A stretch of 7,511 nucleotides of DNA from Candidatus Gastranaerophilales bacterium (GCA_910587055.1 CAJUKY010000039.1:1-7511); one strand, 5' to 3'. Positions 1-4,979 are shown, counted from the stretch's first letter. Notes: generated from the sequence alone by a model not told the origin. Program-made: numbers and translations.

Positions 1-22
1 CTTTCTTGTTGTTTGGTGCCAT
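1..22 (-). CDS. rplK: 50S ribosomal protein L11, first 7 codons only (partial)
   Basis: The minus strand opens an ATG at 22-20 and reads M-A-P-N-N-K-K before the window ends. A good Shine-Dalgarno (GGAG, about 31-36 on the minus strand) lies just upstream. The assignment rests on the start with its ribosome binding site and on position: rplK follows nusG in most bacteria. The short basic start fits L11, but seven residues cannot prove it. L11 forms the GTPase-associated region of the 50S subunit with 23S rRNA. It would be co-transcribed from the rpmG-secE-nusG side, across an unusually long spacer. Confidence 0.7.
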
Positions 23-62
23 TTTGTTTTTCTCCTTTCGTGGTCAGGCGGGCGCTTATTTT

Positions 63-90
63 GCCTTTTATCTTGTTTTAAAAACTCTTT
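63..90 (-). repeat. Hairpin-linked repeat, copy 1 (rplK-proximal)
   Basis: On the plus strand this copy begins GCCTTTTAT and has GTTTTAAAA four bases later. It matches 173-200 at about 23 of 28 positions, 110 bp away. In the transcribed (minus) sense an imperfect hairpin (AAAAAC...GTTTTT) is followed by a conserved tail ending ATAAAAGGC. The paired bases differ between the two copies while the tail is kept, as expected for a structured element rather than chance AT-richness. Confidence 0.5.
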
Positions 91-172
91 AAGGTTTTTG
101 AAACGGGCAAAACGCCCTTCCACAGTTTATTTGTATTGTTGTTTATTATCTTTTGATTATTCGGGCAAGCAA

Positions 173-208
173 GCCTTTTATTTCGTTTTAAAATTGCTTT
201 GCAATTTT
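173..208 (-). repeat. Hairpin-linked repeat, copy 2, with perfect 8-bp stem
   Basis: AAAATTGC (190-197) and GCAATTTT (201-208) form a perfect 8-bp stem with a TTT loop on the plus strand (AAA on the minus). The 173-189 part repeats the tail of the copy at 63-90. On the minus strand the hairpin is followed by AAAACG rather than a T-run, so it does not look like a terminator for nusG. Confidence 0.55.
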
Positions 209-267
209 GGCACTTCATCAGGCTTTAGCATGCTGCGGGTCTGCACTACGTTTCGCCCTACCTCAAA

Positions 268-900
268 TCAAACTTTTTGTATTTGTTTGTATTCAAGTTC
301 TACGGGGGTTTCACGTCCGAAGATTGAAACCATAGCTCTTAATTTAGACTTATCAGGATAAACTTCCGTAATATCGCCGATAAATTCTGCAAAAGGCCCT
401 GAAACAATTCTAACCTTATCACCCACTTTGACATCAAGTTCAATTTTAGGTGCGGTTGTCTGGCCTCTGTGGATAATCTTTTTAATCTCGGAATCCTTGG
501 CAGGGATAGGTTTTTTAGAAGAACCTACGAATTTTGTAACCCCTGCAGTGTGTCTTACAACATACCAGGAATCATCATCCATAATCATTTCAACTAAAAC
601 ATACCCCGGGAAAATCTTTTCTTCCCTTTCGGATTTTTTGCCGCCTTTAACCTGTGTGATGGTTTTTTGAGGAACTTCAATTCTGAAGATTTTTTCACCC
701 ATATTCATATATTCAACACGTTTTTCAAGGTTAACCTTAACCTTGTTTTCATGTCCTGAGTATGTATGAACCACATACCATCTTTTTTTAGGTTCTTTAT
801 TAGATTTGAAATCAGGCTTTTCTTCTTTGGCGCTGATTTCAACATCTTCGGTTTCGGGGGTTAAATTATCTTTTTCATCAAACATTTCGTTATCTTTCAT
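268..900 (-). CDS. nusG: Transcription termination/antitermination factor NusG
   Basis: NusG binds RNA polymerase, suppresses pausing, and couples it to Rho or the ribosome in the cytoplasm. The 210 residues have an acidic, charged, probably disordered N-terminal tail (1-38), the NGN domain (about 40-145, starting RWYVVHTYSGHE, with the signature FPGYVLVEM at 97-105 and RHTAGVTKFVG at 116-126), and a C-terminal KOW domain (about 157-210, VGDKVRIVSGPFAEFIG). The tail makes it longer than the common 180 or so residues. The start at 900 is supported by AAGGA eight bases upstream, at the end of secE; an internal ATG at codon 6 is possible but less well placed. It starts 18 bp after the secE stop, so the pair is translated from one message. 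The downstream neighbour is rplK, the classical order. Identification is firm. Confidence 0.97.
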   Translation of the reverse strand: MKDNEMFDEKDNLTPETEDVEISAKEEKPDFKSNKEPKKRWYVVHTYSGHENKVKVNLEKRVEYMNMGEKIFRIEVPQKTITQVKGGKKSEREEKIFPGYVLVEMIMDDDSWYVVRHTAGVTKFVGSSKKPIPAKDSEIKKIIHRGQTTAPKIELDVKVGDKVRIVSGPFAEFIGDITEVYPDKSKLRAMVSIFGRETPVELEYKQIQKV

Positions 901-918
901 CTATTCAATCCTTTTTAA

Positions 919-1152
919 TTACCTTAGAGGAATTAACCCTAAAAGTCCTTTAAAGATGATGTCCATCAGATAGACAGCAATTGTAAAGGCAGTTACAACA
1001 AAAAGAACAATGCCTGTTTCTACTATTATCTGGTGTTTTTCAGGCCATGTAACTTTGCCCCATTCAGCTTTTACGCCTTTAAAATAATTTTTAAGACCGT
1101 CCGTAAGGGTTAATTTATCGTCTTTCTTTGATTTTACATTAGGATTTGCCAT
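919..1152 (-). CDS. secE: Preprotein translocase subunit SecE
   Basis: SecE clamps the two halves of the SecY channel in the inner membrane. This is the short, single-span form of 77 residues. It has a charged cytoplasmic N-terminus, the conserved amphipathic region (about 20-42: FKGVKAEWGKVTWPEKHQI, with the family's W-P pair), and one hydrophobic transmembrane segment at about 45-68. The start at 1152 has AAGG seven bases upstream. It lies 39 bp after the 3' end of tRNA-Trp and 18 bp before nusG, so tRNA processing would release the secE-nusG message. Nothing is missing or odd. Confidence 0.96.
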   Translation of the reverse strand: MANPNVKSKKDDKLTLTDGLKNYFKGVKAEWGKVTWPEKHQIIVETGIVLFVVTAFTIAVYLMDIIFKGLLGLIPLR

Positions 1153-1191
1153 TTGTTTTCCTTTTATTTTTTAAGAAATATTTACACAATT

Positions 1192-1264
1192 CGCGCCCTG
1201 AAGGACTCGAACCCTCGACATCCGGTTTTGGAGACCGACGTTCTACCAACTGAACTAAGGACGC
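1192..1264 (-). tRNA. trnW: tRNA-Trp (anticodon CCA)
   Basis: This 73-nt minus-strand tRNA folds fully. The acceptor stem is GCGTCCT with AGGGCGC (one G-T pair), the D arm is GTTC...GAAC, and the anticodon stem is TCGGT/ACCGG around loop CTCCAAA, giving anticodon CCA. The T arm is GAGGG-TTCGAGT-CCTTC. The discriminator base is G and no CCA end is encoded, so it is added after transcription. Its place between rpmG and secE matches operons known in cyanobacteria and several other phyla. The first 18 nt plus 5 nt of 5' flank are repeated 104 bp upstream, at 1351-1373. Confidence 0.96.
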
Positions 1265-1301
1265 TTATTATGTAATTTTAAATGTACTAACCTCGCTCAG
1301 C

Positions 1302-1356
1302 CAGTTGGCAGAACGGATATTGTATACGGAAACTCAATCGTTTCCTGCGGCAACTG
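1302..1356. other. Structured tRNA-like segment between tRNA-Trp and its broken copy
   Basis: CAGTTG-GCAG (1302-1311) pairs with CTGC-GG-CAACTG (1345-1356), leaving two bulged bases. Inside lies a hairpin with stem GGAAAC/GTTTCC (1328-1333 and 1340-1345). On the plus strand, 1302-1315 match the D-arm region of tRNA-Trp (minus strand, 1252-1239) at 13 of 14 bases, so it is an inverted partial copy. There is no complete cloverleaf and no usable anticodon arm, so I do not call a functional tRNA. It may be a decayed tRNA or a small palindromic repeat built from tRNA sequence. Confidence 0.5.
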
Positions 1357-1373
1357 AACTAAGGACGCTTATT
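1351..1373 (-). pseudogene. Truncated copy of the tRNA-Trp 5' end
   Basis: These 23 bases are identical to 1247-1269, which cover the first 18 nt of tRNA-Trp and 5 nt of its 5' flank. Beyond base 18 the similarity stops and the structured segment at 1302-1350 begins, so only acceptor and partial D-arm sequence remain. No tRNA can fold from it. Because the copied part is the 5' end with its flank, a tandem-duplication remnant fits better than an integrase att site, which normally copies the 3' end. Confidence 0.6.
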
Positions 1374-1469
1374 GTATTAATCTTGTCCCGGATTATTGCG
1401 GGCTTAGCCTTTTCAATAAAGCTCTCGCAATATGCGCTCGCTAACGCTATCGCGCATCACAAAATCTGA
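1374..1469 (-). other. rpmG-tRNA spacer with inverted repeats
   Basis: This spacer contains no gene. It holds ATTGCG (1395-1400) facing CGCAAT (1426-1431) with a small GGC-TTA-GCC hairpin inside, a CCCG/CGGG hairpin at 1387-1402, and ATGCGC (1432-1437) facing GCGCAT (1452-1457). None is followed by a T-run on the minus strand, so these do not look like terminators; RNA processing between rpmG and the tRNA is one possible role. The GC-rich hairpins stand out from the AT-rich surroundings. Confidence 0.45.
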
Positions 1470-1637
1470 TTACTTAGTTTCTTTATGAACGGTGTGTCTG
1501 TTGCATCTTGAGCAGAATTTTTTAAGTTCCATTCTTTCTTTATTGGTCTTTTTGTTTTTTGTGGTTGTATAGTTTCTTTCCTTGCAGTCTTCGCAAGCAA
1601 GAACAACCATTTTATCGTTTTTACCTTTAATTCCCAT
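1470..1637 (-). CDS. rpmG: 50S ribosomal protein L33 (zinc-binding form)
   Basis: Reading the minus strand from the ATG at 1637 gives a 55-residue basic protein ending HKETK. It has the L33 pattern: a short N-terminal strand (MVVLACEDC), the central N-Y-T-T-T-K-N-K segment, and the basic C-terminal part with CSRC. Two cysteine pairs, C15-x2-C18 and C42-x2-C45, mark the zinc-ribbon (C+) type. L33 sits near the E site of the 50S subunit. The start is set by a strong Shine-Dalgarno (AAAGGAG, seven bases upstream). It is the first gene of the rpmG, tRNA-Trp, secE, nusG, rplK run. Length and motifs are normal. Confidence 0.95.
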   Translation of the reverse strand: MGIKGKNDKMVVLACEDCKERNYTTTKNKKTNKERMELKKFCSRCNRHTVHKETK

Positions 1638-1658
1638 TTTGTTTCTCCTTTTTTAGGA

Positions 1659-1664
1659 ATTATA
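1659..1664 (-). promoter_or_regulatory. Possible second, gene-proximal -10 box for rpmG
   Basis: The minus strand reads TATAAT here, a perfect -10 box, 21 bp upstream of the rpmG start. No good -35 box lies 16-18 bp further upstream (the nearest, TTGATG, is 24 bp away). It could act as a weak or activated promoter giving a very short leader. Confidence 0.3.
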
Positions 1665-1763
1665 CTACCTGATTGATTTTTGGCCCTGCATCAATAGTCT
1701 AAGCCATTAAAAAATGCCCTGTCTGGACATCTTTTCTCAATATTTATTATTTTGAATAATTCA

Positions 1764-1791
1764 ATTGTAACAGGAACAAAATATTTGTAAA
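1764..1791 (-). promoter_or_regulatory. Promoter of the rpmG-tRNA-secE-nusG operon
   Basis: On the minus strand TTTACA (1791-1786) is followed, after a 16-bp spacer, by TACAAT (1769-1764). Both boxes match sigma-70 consensus at five of six positions. It would give an rpmG leader of about 120 nt. The rest of the 1638-1859 gap is AT-rich with no gene. Confidence 0.55.
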
Positions 1792-1859
1792 GGGCTAAAA
1801 ACCATGATTACACGCCTCTTTAATGCTCTATATAACTAATATTTTAGAAAACTTTACTT

Positions 1860-1890
1860 AAAAACCCTCCCTTAAATAAAAGGAGGGTTT
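1860..1890 (-). terminator. Intrinsic terminator of pilT
   Basis: AAACCCTCC and GGAGGGTTT (1862-1870 and 1882-1890) form a perfect 9-bp stem with an 11-nt loop. On the minus strand the stem runs into a five-base T stretch. It lies 24 bp past the pilT stop codon. The T-run is short, but the stem is GC-rich. Confidence 0.75.
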
Positions 1891-1913
1891 AAAATTTTTA
1901 CAAAACTTAAAAA

Positions 1914-3017
1914 TTACAGACCGTAAGTCCTTGAAGCGGCTCCTGTTTGAATGCCGAGCATTCTCTTCAATTCTTCAGGGTGCTGTGATTTTGATATAGC
2001 ATCCTGCTGGTCGATTAAATTCATTTTAAATAAGTCGCGAAGCGCCATATCAAGAGTCTGCATGCCGGCACCTGCGCCTGTTTGAATTGCAGAATAAATT
2101 TGAGCTGATTTTTGTTCTCTGATTAAGTTTGCAATAGCGTTATTTACAATCATAATTTCCTGCGCCATTACACGGCCTTTTTTAGTAAAGCCGTCTTCCG
2201 ATAATTTAGGAAGCAATGTTTGAGAGAATACCGCAACCAAACTTGTTGATAACTGCAATCTTATTTGCTGCTGCTGGCCTTGCGGGAATACGTCTATGAT
2301 ACGGTCAATTGTCTGTGAAGCGGATGAGGTATGCAATGTACCTAAAACTAAGTGGCCTGTTTCTGCCGCAGTTAAGGCAAGTGACATTGTTTCAAGGTCT
2401 CTCATCTCACCGATTAGAATAATATCGGGGTCTTCACGAAGAGCTGATTTTAAAGCGTTTGCCGTAGAACGTGTATCCTGTCCCAGTTCCCTCTGGTGAA
2501 CGATAGATTTTTTAGAGGGGTGAATAAATTCTATCGGGTCTTCAATTGTCAGGATGTGTTCAGTTCTTGTTGAATTGATATAGTCAATCATAGCGGCAAG
2601 AGTGGTTGATTTACCTGAACCTGTAGGCCCTGTAACAAGGATTAAGCCTCTGGGTTTATTTGCAACTTTTTTTACAACATCAGATAAGCCTAATTCTTCA
2701 AATGTCGGGGGCTCGGAATTGATTGTTCTGAATGCTGCAGCGTAGCTTCCTTTATCTTTATAAACGTTTACCCTGAAACGGCCTACACCGTGAAGCCCGT
2801 AGCCGAAGTCTAATTCCCAGTTTTGTTCCAGTGTACGTCTTTGTTCATTGGTCAAAATCGGGAATACAAGCGTTTCAATGTCATCGCTTGTTAAAACCGG
2901 AAGGCTTGTTCTTATAAGTTCGCCGTCAATACGGATAACGGGAGGCAAATCGGCAGAAATATGCAAGTCTGATGCATTTTTTTGTACCGTAAGCTCTAAA
3001 ATTTCTTCAATTAACAT
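1914..3017 (-). CDS. pilT: Type IV pilus retraction ATPase PilT
   Basis: PilT is a hexameric cytoplasmic ATPase that disassembles type IV pili, driving twitching and DNA uptake. The 367 residues match the usual length. The N-terminal PAS-like domain (1-110) carries the family phrase NASDLHI at 14-20. The RecA-like domain has Walker A GPTGSGKST (130-138), the Asp box LTIEDPIEF (156-164), Walker B with DIILIGEMRD (198-207), and the His box GHLVLGTLHT (221-230). The C-terminal motif near 294-301 (AIANLIRE) corresponds to the AIRNLIRE motif that separates PilT from the extension ATPase PilB. The start at 3017 has a GGAG 12 bases upstream, somewhat far. No pilB or pilC is next to it; the gene stands alone with its own promoter and terminator. 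A PilU-type paralogue cannot be excluded, but the motif favours PilT. Confidence 0.95.
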   Translation of the reverse strand: MLIEEILELTVQKNASDLHISADLPPVIRIDGELIRTSLPVLTSDDIETLVFPILTNEQRRTLEQNWELDFGYGLHGVGRFRVNVYKDKGSYAAAFRTINSEPPTFEELGLSDVVKKVANKPRGLILVTGPTGSGKSTTLAAMIDYINSTRTEHILTIEDPIEFIHPSKKSIVHQRELGQDTRSTANALKSALREDPDIILIGEMRDLETMSLALTAAETGHLVLGTLHTSSASQTIDRIIDVFPQGQQQQIRLQLSTSLVAVFSQTLLPKLSEDGFTKKGRVMAQEIMIVNNAIANLIREQKSAQIYSAIQTGAGAGMQTLDMALRDLFKMNLIDQQDAISKSQHPEELKRMLGIQTGAASRTYGL

Positions 3018-3054
3018 ATGTTACAATTGCTCCAAAATAGATAATATACTAATA

Positions 3055-3083
3055 ATATTACATTTTGACCGTAAAAAAGTAAA
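3055..3083 (-). promoter_or_regulatory. pilT promoter
   Basis: On the minus strand TTTACT (3083-3078), a 17-bp spacer, then TAATAT (3060-3055), ending 37 bp before the pilT start. Spacing is ideal and the boxes are fair matches. The leader would be about 30 nt. Confidence 0.5.
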
Positions 3084-3128
3084 TACCTGATTAAAGAAAA
3101 TCCTATAAATAATGCAAAAAAGAAAAAT

Positions 3129-3155
3129 GGGAGAAAGAAAAAGGGAAGGGCGGGG
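3129..3155 (+). other. Purine tract with four G-runs
   Basis: A nearly pure purine strand (about 3117-3165) includes GGG at 3129, 3143 and 3148 and GGGG at 3152. Four runs with loops of 11, 2 and 1 bases could form a quadruplex on the plus strand, but the first loop is long. It lies between the minus-strand terminator at 3163-3191 and the pilT promoter. No gene is seen here. Confidence 0.3.
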
Positions 3156-3162
3156 CGAAAAA

Positions 3163-3191
3163 TAAAAATGCCCTTAATATTACTTAAGGGC
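3163..3191 (-). terminator. Intrinsic terminator of a leftward transcript with no gene
   Basis: GCCCTTAA (3170-3177) and TTAAGGGC (3184-3191) form a perfect 8-bp stem with a 6-nt loop. On the minus strand it is followed by ATTTTTATTTTT, a strong U-tract; on the plus strand there is none. It therefore stops transcription coming from the right on the minus strand, where no protein gene exists before 3594. This implies a small RNA or a leader. Confidence 0.75.
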
Positions 3192-3264
3192 GCGCTGAAT
3201 TAAACTATATTTTTTCCATCTCTCATTGTCTTGATGTTCTAAGTTGTAATAAGGGTGAAAATTT

Positions 3265-3282
3265 ATATCAATATATTGGTAT
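3265..3282. promoter_or_regulatory. Operator 1, 18-bp near-palindrome
   Basis: ATATCAATATATTGGTAT reads the same on both strands at all but one symmetric pair (16 of 18 positions). It matches operator 2 at 17 of 18 positions, 62 bp away. It contains the -35 box of the rightward promoter and lies in the start region of the leftward transcript. The XRE regulator beginning at 3352 is the likely binder. Confidence 0.65.
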
Positions 3283-3306
3283 CTACCTGTCGAATTTAAA
3301 TATAAC
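3276..3306 (+). promoter_or_regulatory. Possible promoter of the HTH regulator
   Basis: TTGGTA (3276-3281) and TATAAC (3301-3306) are separated by 19 bp, slightly long. The -35 box lies inside operator 1 and the -10 overlaps that of the leftward promoter (3299-3304), so the two promoters compete. Transcription would start near 3313, giving a leader of about 40 nt. Confidence 0.4.
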
Positions 3307-3327
3307 AAATAAGTACTAACATGTCAA
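3299..3327 (-). promoter_or_regulatory. Strong leftward promoter with no downstream gene
   Basis: On the minus strand a perfect TTGACA (3327-3322), a 17-bp spacer, then TATATT (3304-3299). It is the best sigma-70 match I found in the window. Operator 2 abuts its -35 box and operator 1 covers roughly +9 to +26 of its transcript, so a bound repressor would block it twice. Confidence 0.7.
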
Positions 3328-3344
3328 TATCAATATTTTGGTAT
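3327..3344. promoter_or_regulatory. Operator 2, 18-bp near-palindrome
   Basis: ATATCAATATTTTGGTAT differs from operator 1 at one base. It abuts the -35 box of the leftward promoter and ends 7 bp before the ATG of the regulator, so it lies in that gene's leader. The 62-bp spacing from operator 1, about six turns, puts both sites on one face of the helix. Confidence 0.65.
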
Positions 3345-3351
3345 TAAAAAA

Positions 3352-3588
3352 ATGAACATAAATGAACTCGTAGCAAAAAGAATTTTAGAATTAAAACAAA
3401 AAGAAGGACTGACTGTTGAAAAGCTTGCATGGAACGGCGGATTATCCAAAAGCTGTGTAAGCTATGCTATTAAAGGCAAATTTGATACAAAAATAAGCAC
3501 TATTAAAGGCATTTGCGCTTCATTAAAAATCTCTCCTGCGGAATTTTTCAGCACATTTACTGAAATTCCCGTGATTGAAGAAGAATAA
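3352..3588 (+). CDS. Small XRE/Cro-type helix-turn-helix regulator
   Basis: This 78-residue protein is almost entirely a Cro/C1-type DNA-binding domain. Helix 1 spans about 3-18 (NELVAKRILELKQKEG), helix 2 about 21-28 (TVEKLAWN), the recognition helix about 32-41 (SKSCVSYAIK), and helices 4 and 5 about 49-66 (ISTIKGICASLKISPAEFFS). A short acidic tail follows. It has no sensor, peptidase or dimerisation domain, as in small phage-like or stand-alone repressors. The start at 3352 is the only in-frame choice; it has no Shine-Dalgarno, only an A-tract, so translation may be weak. Two matching palindromes upstream suggest it binds its own control region and the divergent promoter. It is tail-to-tail with the glycosidase gene, 5 bp apart. 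Its true target is not known from the sequence. Confidence 0.85.
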   Translation: MNINELVAKRILELKQKEGLTVEKLAWNGGLSKSCVSYAIKGKFDTKISTIKGICASLKISPAEFFSTFTEIPVIEEE

Positions 3589-3593
3589 GAAGC

Positions 3594-4979
3594 CTAGTTG
3601 CTTGCAATAGCCTGCGGCGGCATATTTTCATTTATTACTATGGCGTTTGAAATTGCAATACCTTCTTTGTATGCAGGCGTATTTTCGATTTTTCCTTTAA
3701 CATACATAACGCTTGAGCCTCCGCCGTCAAGATTCATTGCATATACGCATTCTAAATCCTTCATAAGCCTTGACATTTCCCAGAGCGTCATCCCGACAGA
3801 GGCTTCTTCTCTGCCGTCTACGGTCACTATAATAAGTTCGTTATTTTGAGTATAGCCGATTGCCGTGCGCGGATTTTTACCGTTTATTGCGCCGAATTTC
3901 TGTTCTGCAATATCAACAAACATTTCACCGTTTTTTATAAGGTAAGGGCCGCCGCCTATTATGTGTTCGGAATTTTCAAAGGCCTCGGTAAATTTTATAT
4001 CCATTTTAATTTTCTTATCCCCTAAAAGGATTTCAAGTTTCTGTTTCGGCCCGACTATTGCAAAACCGCCTTTCGGGATTTCAATTGAACCGTAATTATG
4101 GCTTATAACTTCACCGTCTTTTATAGCGATTGACATACCGTATTTTGGCGCGGGGGGTGTAAATTTGCCCCATTTATCCGTATAAACAAGGGTGTAAGTT
4201 GAAAGCATTCTCGGCTGATTGATATTATCAGCTTTGATTTCGGTTTTTTTAGCTTTTATTGTAATATCAATCGCGCTTTTATCCATTGAAAATGTGTTAT
4301 CGGGGTTTATTCCAAGAGCCACTCTATTATAGATAGGGCCAGTTAAAACATTCTTATTAATTACAAGAGTGCCGAGAGGAACACCTGTCTGCGGTTTAAA
4401 ATATCCGCCGTTAATTGCCACAATTGAATTTTCAACATTTGCAATATTTCTGATGCTTGCTTTTGTATTTAAATAATTGGCATTTGCGGTTTTCGGCTTT
4501 ATTTCAAGTTTTGAATTTGCTTTTTTATTTATTTCAACAATGTTTATTTTAACGGGACGGTTATTTATCCATTTTGTGGTTTTAACGTGGATAATACCGC
4601 GCGCGGGGTGAGAAACAAGTTTTCCTTTATATTTAAAATCCGTGTGGGTTTTCCACCTGTAATATTCGTTTTCTTCAATCTGCTCTTTTGATAAAGAAGG
4701 AGTCTTTGCCTTAAAAGAAAGGGTCTGAGAGGGATTTGTCAGAGCAGGAGCGCCTTCGGATGCAAAAATCGGGTGTGCCTGACCTAAAGTCAAATAGCAT
4801 ACACCCGATATTACGGTTATTCCTATAGTGGTAAGCGCTGCGGATACAACTTCTTTAAGAAAAGACGGCGGAAGCTTACAATGAAGCTTCGGGCAGAGCC
4901 TTTCAGGGATTTTTAGCCTGAAAGGTGTAATTCCGCCCTCAATATGAGGACTTATACACGCTAATTTCAGGGAGCGCAT
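3594..4979 (-). CDS. Membrane-anchored phosphodiester glycosidase-domain (NAGPA/DUF2233) protein
   Basis: The 461-residue protein has a basic cytoplasmic tail (1-42), one hydrophobic segment (about 44-66, a membrane anchor or long signal sequence), a linker, and a C-terminal NAGPA-type domain (about 180-450). The family shares its fold with the human uncovering enzyme that removes GlcNAc from phosphodiesters; bacterial members are thought to act on envelope or glycan phosphodiesters. Visible family motifs are VAINGGYF (187-194), the GGGPYLI region (342-348), NPRTAIGYT (369-377), IVTVDGR (384-390), MTLWEMSRLMKDL (397-409), and AMNLDGGGSSVMYV (414-427). The topology puts the domain outside the cytoplasmic membrane. 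The start at 4979 has a GGAG eight bases upstream. The cytoplasmic tail (residues 15-38) is encoded by nested palindromes. No terminator follows the TAG stop, so transcripts may run antisense into the regulator gene. The substrate is unknown. Confidence 0.85.
   Translation of the reverse strand: MRSLKLACISPHIEGGITPFRLKIPERLCPKLHCKLPPSFLKEVVSAALTTIGITVISGVCYLTLGQAHPIFASEGAPALTNPSQTLSFKAKTPSLSKEQIEENEYYRWKTHTDFKYKGKLVSHPARGIIHVKTTKWINNRPVKINIVEINKKANSKLEIKPKTANANYLNTKASIRNIANVENSIVAINGGYFKPQTGVPLGTLVINKNVLTGPIYNRVALGINPDNTFSMDKSAIDITIKAKKTEIKADNINQPRMLSTYTLVYTDKWGKFTPPAPKYGMSIAIKDGEVISHNYGSIEIPKGGFAIVGPKQKLEILLGDKKIKMDIKFTEAFENSEHIIGGGPYLIKNGEMFVDIAEQKFGAINGKNPRTAIGYTQNNELIIVTVDGREEASVGMTLWEMSRLMKDLECVYAMNLDGGGSSVMYVKGKIENTPAYKEGIAISNAIVINENMPPQAIASN
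4867..4937. repeat. Nested palindromic element inside the glycosidase N-terminal codons
   Basis: GGCGGAA (4867-4873) faces TTCCGCC (4931-4937). Inside are GAAGCTT/AAGCTTC (4871-4877 and 4884-4890) and a perfect 9-bp pair, CCTTTCAGG/CCTGAAAGG (4899-4907 and 4917-4925), with a 9-nt loop. Together they resemble a branched cruciform. The element encodes residues 15-38, the part before the membrane segment, with no hallmark of the family. An in-frame palindromic insertion, as known in Rickettsia, is one explanation. Confidence 0.5.

Larger units (their letters stand above)
23..267 (-). other. nusG-rplK spacer / rplK leader with hairpins
   Basis: This 245-bp stretch lies between the nusG stop and the rplK start and contains no credible gene. 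It holds the rplK ribosome binding site, two copies of a hairpin-linked repeat (listed separately), a small GGGC/GCCC hairpin near 105-117, and a GC-richer patch at 228-260. A plus-strand reading frame crosses it but runs into nusG antisense and has no protein-like character. In some bacteria L1 binds the rplK leader to control rplK-rplA; I could not identify an L1 site here. No clear minus-strand intrinsic terminator is visible, so transcription probably continues from nusG into rplK. Confidence 0.6.
3163..3291 (-). ncRNA. Predicted small RNA (or attenuated pilT leader)
   Basis: A consensus promoter (3299-3327) and an intrinsic terminator (3163-3191) on the same strand bracket about 130 nt with no credible coding sequence. 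The only short frames (M-R-D-G-K-N-I-V and M-E-K-I) lack a ribosome binding site. The RNA starts near 3291, carries operator 1 in its first 26 bases at the DNA level, and ends in the GCCCTTAA hairpin. A segment at 3246-3255 can pair with the terminator region (3171-3183), giving an alternative fold. It resembles no RNA family I recognise. If the terminator is read through, the same RNA would become a leader of about 275 nt for pilT. Existence is inferred only from the promoter-terminator pair. Confidence 0.45.

Noticed and set aside
190..208. Terminator after nusG
   Set aside because: The hairpin is perfect but AT-rich and not followed by a T-run on the minus strand.
98..361. 87-codon plus-strand frame over the nusG-rplK spacer
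   Set aside because: It overlaps nusG antisense, has no ribosome binding site, and its cysteine/phenylalanine-rich product looks random.
1290..1356. Functional second tRNA on the plus strand
   Set aside because: A D-arm-like stretch exists but there is no acceptor stem, anticodon loop or TTC arm in the right places.
1247..1373. Integrase attachment site at tRNA-Trp
   Set aside because: The duplicated part is the 5' end and flank of the tRNA, not the 3' end, and no integrase or cargo lies nearby.
3352..3588. Antitoxin of a toxin-antitoxin pair
   Set aside because: The regulator is alone: no small partner gene overlaps or follows it, and its neighbours are an unrelated glycosidase and pilT.
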